From Sphingobacteriales bacterium (GTDB taxonomy: Bacteria > Bacteroidota > Bacteroidia > Sphingobacteriales > Sphingobacteriaceae), in NCBI GenBank assembly GCA_020058405.1, contig JAGVEE010000112.1, forward strand, positions 1 to 8,766: a DNA stretch of 8,766 bases. The letters run 5' to 3'. Shown here one piece after another: positions 5,411 to 8,766 of this stretch. Numbering within the stretch: the stretch's first letter is position 1; each line of letters opens with the position of its first letter. The notes beneath the pieces were generated by a model. That model saw only the letters and a program-made list of their open reading frames with translations, was not told the DNA's origin and searched no databases. A program made the position numbers and the translations under genes.

Positions 5411-5440
5411 AAGCCCGAATTAATTCGGGCTTTTTTGTTT
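5411..5440 (+). terminator. Intrinsic terminator behind tRNA-Arg
   Basis: AAGCCCGAA (5411-5419) and TTCGGGCTT (5424-5432) are perfect complements around TTAA; the 22 bases are a complete palindrome. T-rich sequence follows to 5440. The adk start is only 17 bases further on, and no promoter is visible in between. Confidence 0.87.
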
Positions 5441-5457
5441 AACCCAAATTATTGAAT

Positions 5458-6027
5458 ATGTTGAACTTAGTACTTTTCGGTCCTCCAGGAGCAGGCAAAG
5501 GCACTCAATCAGAAAAACTGATCAGCAAATATCAGTTAGTACATTTATCAACCGGCGATATTCTTAGAAATGAGATTAGCAATGGCACAGCACTTGGCTT
5601 AGAAGCTAAAAAGCTAATGGACCAAGGTATTTTAGTGCCCGATGAAGTAGTGATTGGGATGATTAGCAATAAACTGGATGCAAACAAAGATGCCAATGGA
5701 TTTATTTTTGATGGTTTCCCTAGAACAGTTGCGCAAGCAGAAGCATTAGATTCATTATTAGAATCAAAATCATCGTCGATTACCAAAATGGTAGCCCTAG
5801 AGGTAGAGCATGATGAGTTAAAGAAAAGATTATTATTGAGAGGGAAAGATTCTGGTCGCCCAGACGATGCTAACCCAGAAATAATTGAAAAAAGAATACA
5901 AGAATATTTAACTAAAACAGCACCCGTTGCTGAATACTATAAAGCACAAAGCAAATTTGAAGCTATAAATGGAATCGGTTCTATCGAGGAAATTTTCGAC
6001 TCAATTTGCAACACTTTAATTAGCTAA
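5458..6027 (+). CDS. adk: Adenylate kinase (short-LID form)
   Basis: This 189-residue cytosolic enzyme catalyses ATP + AMP to 2 ADP and sets the adenylate balance. The P-loop GPPGAGKGT is at 8-16, the AMP-binding STGDILR at 31-37, the family signature FDGFPRT at 84-90, and R128-GKDSGRPDD forms a short LID without the zinc-binding Cys set of long forms. I choose ATG 5458 (MLNLVLFG), the usual family start; a TTG at 5452 would add only two residues. It begins 17 bases behind the tRNA terminator, with no promoter recognised between them, so tRNA-Arg readthrough may drive it. Obg follows after 34 bases, a pairing common in Bacteroidota as far as I recall. The last codons (TTA ATT AGC TAA) are part of the octamer array. 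Confidence 0.96.
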   Translation: MLNLVLFGPPGAGKGTQSEKLISKYQLVHLSTGDILRNEISNGTALGLEAKKLMDQGILVPDEVVIGMISNKLDANKDANGFIFDGFPRTVAQAEALDSLLESKSSSITKMVALEVEHDELKKRLLLRGKDSGRPDDANPEIIEKRIQEYLTKTAPVAEYYKAQSKFEAINGIGSIEEIFDSICNTLIS

Positions 6028-6054
6028 TTAGCTAATTAGATAATTAGCTAATTA
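6017..6054 (+). repeat. Palindromic octamer array across the adk stop (TAATTAGC)
   Basis: Units TAATTAGC, TAATTAGC, TAATTAGA, TAATTAGC and partial TAATTA run from inside adk to 8 bases before the obg ATG. TAATTAGCTAATTA is its own reverse complement, so the block can form hairpins and has stops on both strands. The adk stop codon (6025-6027) is itself the start of the second unit. Confidence 0.88.
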
Positions 6055-6061
6055 AATAAGC

Positions 6062-7063
6062 ATGGCAGGTTCCAATTTTGTTGATTACGTAAAGATTTGC
6101 TGCCGTTCGGGAGCAGGTGGGGCTGGATCGATGCATTTGCATCGCGACAAAAAAACAGCGATGGGAGGACCAGATGGTGGAGATGGCGGACGCGGTGGAC
6201 ATATCATATTACGAGGCAACAAACAATTCTGGACTTTACTCCATTTAAAATATCGAAAGCATGTAATTGCTGAAGCTGGTGTGAATGGCCAAGGTGGTTT
6301 ACGTTCGGGCAAACAAGGTGAAGACGAAATATTGGAAGTGCCCTTAGGAACCATTGCTCGTGATGCCGAAACCGGTGAAATTGAATTTGAAATTACAGAA
6401 GACGGACAAGAGCGAATTATTTTACCAGGTGGTAGAGGCGGACAAGGAAATTGGCATTTTAGAACGTCAACTAACCAAACTCCTCGTTATGCACAACCCG
6501 GTGAAGAAGGGAAAGAATCTTGGAAAATATTAGAGTTAAAAATATTAGCAGATGTTGGTTTAGTAGGTTTCCCAAATGCCGGTAAATCAACTTTACTATC
6601 CGTATTAAGTGCGGCAAAACCAGAAATTGCCGATTATCCTTTTACCACTTTAGTGCCAAATTTAGGAATCGTGTCATATCGCGACAATAAATCGTTTGTA
6701 ATGGCCGATATTCCAGGTATTATTGAGGGTGCTTCACAAGGCAAGGGCTTAGGAATTCGTTTCTTACGCCATATAGAACGAAATGCAGTGCTCCTATTTA
6801 TGGTTCCTGCAGATAGTAAAGGAATACACGAAGAGTATAAAATTTTATTGAAAGAGCTTGAGCTGTATAACCCTGAGCTACTATACAAACCAAGGATGTT
6901 AGCCATTACCAAAACTGATATGCTCGATGAAGAATTGATGAACGAAATTAAACTCGATTTACCAAACATCCCTTACACTTTCATCTCTTCAGTTGCACAA
7001 ATGGGCTTATTAAATTTGAAAGACATGCTTTGGAAAGAAATTAATAGCCAAAACGGAAATTAA
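6062..7063 (+). CDS. obg: Ribosome-associated GTPase Obg (CgtA)
   Basis: The 333-residue product is an Obg GTPase, needed for late 50S subunit assembly and linked to stress control. The glycine-rich Obg domain fills residues 1-160 (GPDGGDGGRGGH at 36-47, LPGGRGGQGNWHFRT at 121-135). The G domain has G1 GFPNAGKST (169-177), G2 TT (195-196), G3 DIPG (216-219), G4 TKTD (283-286) and G5 SSVA (309-312). G4 has Thr in place of the usual Asn, which I recall as typical for Bacteroidota Obg (TKSD) rather than damage. The protein ends after the G domain without the C-terminal OCT domain of some Obg proteins. It follows adk closely, probably as an operon; no terminator is seen before the receiver gene 51 bases on. 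Confidence 0.96.
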   Translation: MAGSNFVDYVKICCRSGAGGAGSMHLHRDKKTAMGGPDGGDGGRGGHIILRGNKQFWTLLHLKYRKHVIAEAGVNGQGGLRSGKQGEDEILEVPLGTIARDAETGEIEFEITEDGQERIILPGGRGGQGNWHFRTSTNQTPRYAQPGEEGKESWKILELKILADVGLVGFPNAGKSTLLSVLSAAKPEIADYPFTTLVPNLGIVSYRDNKSFVMADIPGIIEGASQGKGLGIRFLRHIERNAVLLFMVPADSKGIHEEYKILLKELELYNPELLYKPRMLAITKTDMLDEELMNEIKLDLPNIPYTFISSVAQMGLLNLKDMLWKEINSQNGN

Positions 7064-7114
7064 AAAATAATTGTAACCTTTCTTATGTTCCTTTCGTAGT
7101 ATTAAACTGCATAA

Positions 7115-7510
7115 ATGAGCGAACAACAAGCAACACGCACCAACAGAATTCTAATTGTTGAAGACGACGATATCAGTCAGTTTTTAATTAACAAGATGAT
7201 GACCGATTTAGGTTACCATACCTACATTGTTTCTAATGGCATTGAAGCCCTTGAAGTGCTTGAAACAGAAAAATTCGACCTTATTTTAATGGATATTGAA
7301 ATGCCAATTATTAGTGGATTTGAAACTACTCGTCGCATTAGAAATAGTAATATTACAGAAATGAGTCAAATTCCCATCATAGGAATATCAGCTAACCCAC
7401 TAGAAAATGATGCCGAACCTTTCATTGAGAAAGGAATGAATGATTACATATCCAAGCCAATCCACGAATTGGAATTGAAGAAAAAGCTTGATAAACAGCT
7501 ACTTAAATAA
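7115..7510 (+). CDS. Stand-alone response regulator receiver protein (CheY-like)
   Basis: A 131-residue protein made only of a receiver domain, with no output domain. The acidic pocket is E16-D17-D18, the phospho-acceptor Asp60 (LILMDIEMP), the switch Ser92 (GISANP) and Lys114 (YISKP), with Tyr111 as the aromatic switch. The sequence after beta-4 (GISANPLENDAEPFIEKGMNDYISKP) resembles receiver domains fused to hybrid histidine kinases, so it may be a phosphorelay intermediate or act by protein contact. An in-frame TAA directly before the ATG fixes the start. No histidine kinase is in the window. It follows obg by 51 bases without a visible terminator; a weak TCCTTTCG at 7089-7096 is the only -7-like site. 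The NtrC-type regulator lies 64 bases downstream. Confidence 0.9.
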   Translation: MSEQQATRTNRILIVEDDDISQFLINKMMTDLGYHTYIVSNGIEALEVLETEKFDLILMDIEMPIISGFETTRRIRNSNITEMSQIPIIGISANPLENDAEPFIEKGMNDYISKPIHELELKKKLDKQLLK

Positions 7511-7546
7511 TTTTAAAATAAAATTTTCTTTTTATTGGAATTTTTA

Positions 7547-7554
7547 TATTTTTG
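7547..7554 (+). promoter_or_regulatory. Candidate -7 element for the NtrC-type regulator (TATTTTTG)
   Basis: TATTTTTG fits TAnnTTTG and ends 20 bases before the ATG at 7575. The -33 region at 7525-7527 is TTT instead of TTG, so this is a partial match within very AT-rich DNA. It would allow expression independent of the upstream receiver gene. Confidence 0.4.
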
Positions 7555-7574
7555 GGAGATAACCCAACTCTCTC

Positions 7575-8766
7575 ATGAAAAGTTTGTATAAGATATTCGT
7601 TGTAGAAGACGATATGTGGTACAGTAAGTACCTAAACCATCAATTATCTCTTAACCCAGAGTACGAAGTAAAAGTGTTTAACGATGCTAAAAGTTTTTTA
7701 GCAGCAATGCATGAACTCCCTGACATTATAACTCTCGATTATAATTTGCCAGATATGAATGGCTCAGAGATTTTGAAAAAAATAAAATCAATTTCACCAG
7801 ATACCAATGTTATTATTATATCTGGGCAAGAGGATATTCAAACTGCCATCAATTTATTAAAAGACGGTGCGTATGATTACATCACGAAAGACGATAATAC
7901 AAAGAACAGAATCTTTAATATCATAAGTCATATTCGCGACAATATCGGCTTACAAAAAGAGTTGAATTTATTGCGTGAAGAAGTTATCGAAAAATACGAT
8001 TATGAAAAGAGTATTATTGGAAACAGCCCTGCCATCAAACAAATATATTCTCTTATAAAGAAAGCTTGTTTAACAAATATAAATGTTTCTATTACCGGTG
8101 AAACTGGAACAGGTAAAGAATTAATTGCAAAAACAATCCATTTTCAATCTAAAAGAAATAAAATGCCTTTTGTAGCAGTAAACGTTGCAGCAATTCCAAG
8201 AGATTTAATAGAGAGTGAATTATTTGGTCATGAAAAAGGAGCCTTTACAGGAGCTAACGGAAGACGAATTGGAAAGTTTGAAGAAGCGAATAAAGGAACC
8301 TTATTTTTAGATGAAATAGGTGAGTTCGATTTAAATCTACAATCAAAATTATTACGTGTATTGCAAGAGAGAGAAATTTCTAGGGTCGGTGGAAATGGAA
8401 TTGTACCTGTTGATGTTCGTATTATAACAGCTACTCATAAAAATTTAGCTGAAGAAGTAAAAGCCGGAAGGTTTAGAGAAGATTTGTACTATCGTTTAAT
8501 TGGTATGCCTGTTTTCTTACCTCCATTGCGTGAAAGAGATAATGATGCTTTACTAATTTCTAAGCATTTTATTCAAACTTTCTGTAAAGAGAATGGCATC
8601 AAACAAAAACATTTAAGCCCTGAAGCAAAAGAGCGTTTAATTACCTACCCCTTCCCTGGAAACATTAGAGAATTAAAAGCGATAATAGATCTTGCCATTG
8701 TTATGTCTGAAGGTGATATTATTGAACTCGAAGATCTAACGTTTATGCGTAGTGCAGAGCCAGATG
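7575..8766 (+). CDS. Sigma-54-dependent response regulator, NtrC family (3' partial)
   Basis: The first 397 codons of an enhancer-binding activator; the frame stays open to the window edge. Receiver domain (about 5-120): E11-D12-D13, phospho-acceptor Asp55 (TLDYNLPDMNG), Ser83 and Lys105, followed by Asp-Asp instead of the usual Pro. AAA+ domain (about 145-380): Walker A GETGTGKE (175-182), the sigma-54 contact loop GAFTGA (222-227), Walker B GTLFLDEIGE (241-250, Asp246/Glu247), sensor I near ITATHKNL, REDLYYRL with candidate Arg fingers R301 and R307, and sensor II in PGNIREL (Arg365). The Fis-type DNA-binding helix-turn-helix should follow beyond the window. It should remodel RNA polymerase-sigma-54 at target promoters after phosphorylation. 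Targets and kinase are not visible. Confidence 0.95.
   Translation, partial: MKSLYKIFVVEDDMWYSKYLNHQLSLNPEYEVKVFNDAKSFLAAMHELPDIITLDYNLPDMNGSEILKKIKSISPDTNVIIISGQEDIQTAINLLKDGAYDYITKDDNTKNRIFNIISHIRDNIGLQKELNLLREEVIEKYDYEKSIIGNSPAIKQIYSLIKKACLTNINVSITGETGTGKELIAKTIHFQSKRNKMPFVAVNVAAIPRDLIESELFGHEKGAFTGANGRRIGKFEEANKGTLFLDEIGEFDLNLQSKLLRVLQEREISRVGGNGIVPVDVRIITATHKNLAEEVKAGRFREDLYYRLIGMPVFLPPLRERDNDALLISKHFIQTFCKENGIKQKHLSPEAKERLITYPFPGNIRELKAIIDLAIVMSEGDIIELEDLTFMRSAEPD

Noticed and set aside
5452..5457. TTG start two codons ahead of the adk ATG
   Set aside because: The ATG at 5458 gives the usual MLNLVLFGPPGAGKG beginning; the TTG adds nothing recognisable.
6905..6925. Thr in the Obg G4 motif (TKTD instead of NKxD) as a sign of a damaged GTPase
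   Set aside because: All other G motifs are intact and TKSD/TKTD is, to my knowledge, normal in Bacteroidota Obg proteins.

Overview
The window looks like a chromosomal segment of a member of the phylum Bacteroidota with low to medium G+C. The main reasons are a perfect Bacteroidota-type promoter (TTG, 19-base spacer, TATATTTG) ahead of a tRNA gene, starts preceded by A/T-rich sequence instead of Shine-Dalgarno motifs, lipoproteins with short LxSC lipoboxes, and conserved proteins (GyrB tail, Obg with a TKTD G4 motif, a short-LID adenylate kinase) that read like that phylum. I cannot place it more finely from sequence alone.

Layout. (1) Bases 1-236 are the 3' end of gyrB, followed by a heptamer repeat and a strong intrinsic terminator. 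(2) Bases 411-3628 hold four minus-strand genes. In transcription order they are malate dehydrogenase (mdh), a small retropepsin-like aspartic protease homologue, a lipoprotein serine hydrolase of the beta-lactamase/penicillin-binding fold, and an AT-rich orphan lipoprotein. (3) A 96-base divergent promoter region separates mdh from a plus-strand run: an RmlD-like NAD(P)-dependent reductase, a peroxiredoxin, tRNA-Arg(ACG), adenylate kinase (adk), the ribosome-assembly GTPase Obg, a stand-alone receiver protein, and a sigma-54-dependent NtrC-type response regulator cut off by the window end.

Most of this is housekeeping: DNA topology, TCA cycle, peroxide defence, nucleotide balance, ribosome maturation and decoding of CGN codons. 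The two receiver proteins suggest a signalling module whose kinase lies outside the window. No mobile element, CRISPR array or defence system is visible.

The unusual material is mostly between genes. Short tandem arrays follow four stop codons: three heptamer families, one of them as an inverted pair of blocks, plus one palindromic octamer family. Every unit carries a stop triplet, so three copies close all reading frames. A perfect 11-bp hairpin with a T-tract, shaped like a terminator for the opposite strand, lies inside the serine-hydrolase gene. The tRNA-Arg promoter has its -33 element in the loop of the preceding terminator. Two terminators stand directly in front of the next gene (aspartic protease homologue and adk). 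The tRNA-Arg acceptor stem appears to contain a C-A mismatch. I found no convincing complete new system; these are leads rather than conclusions.
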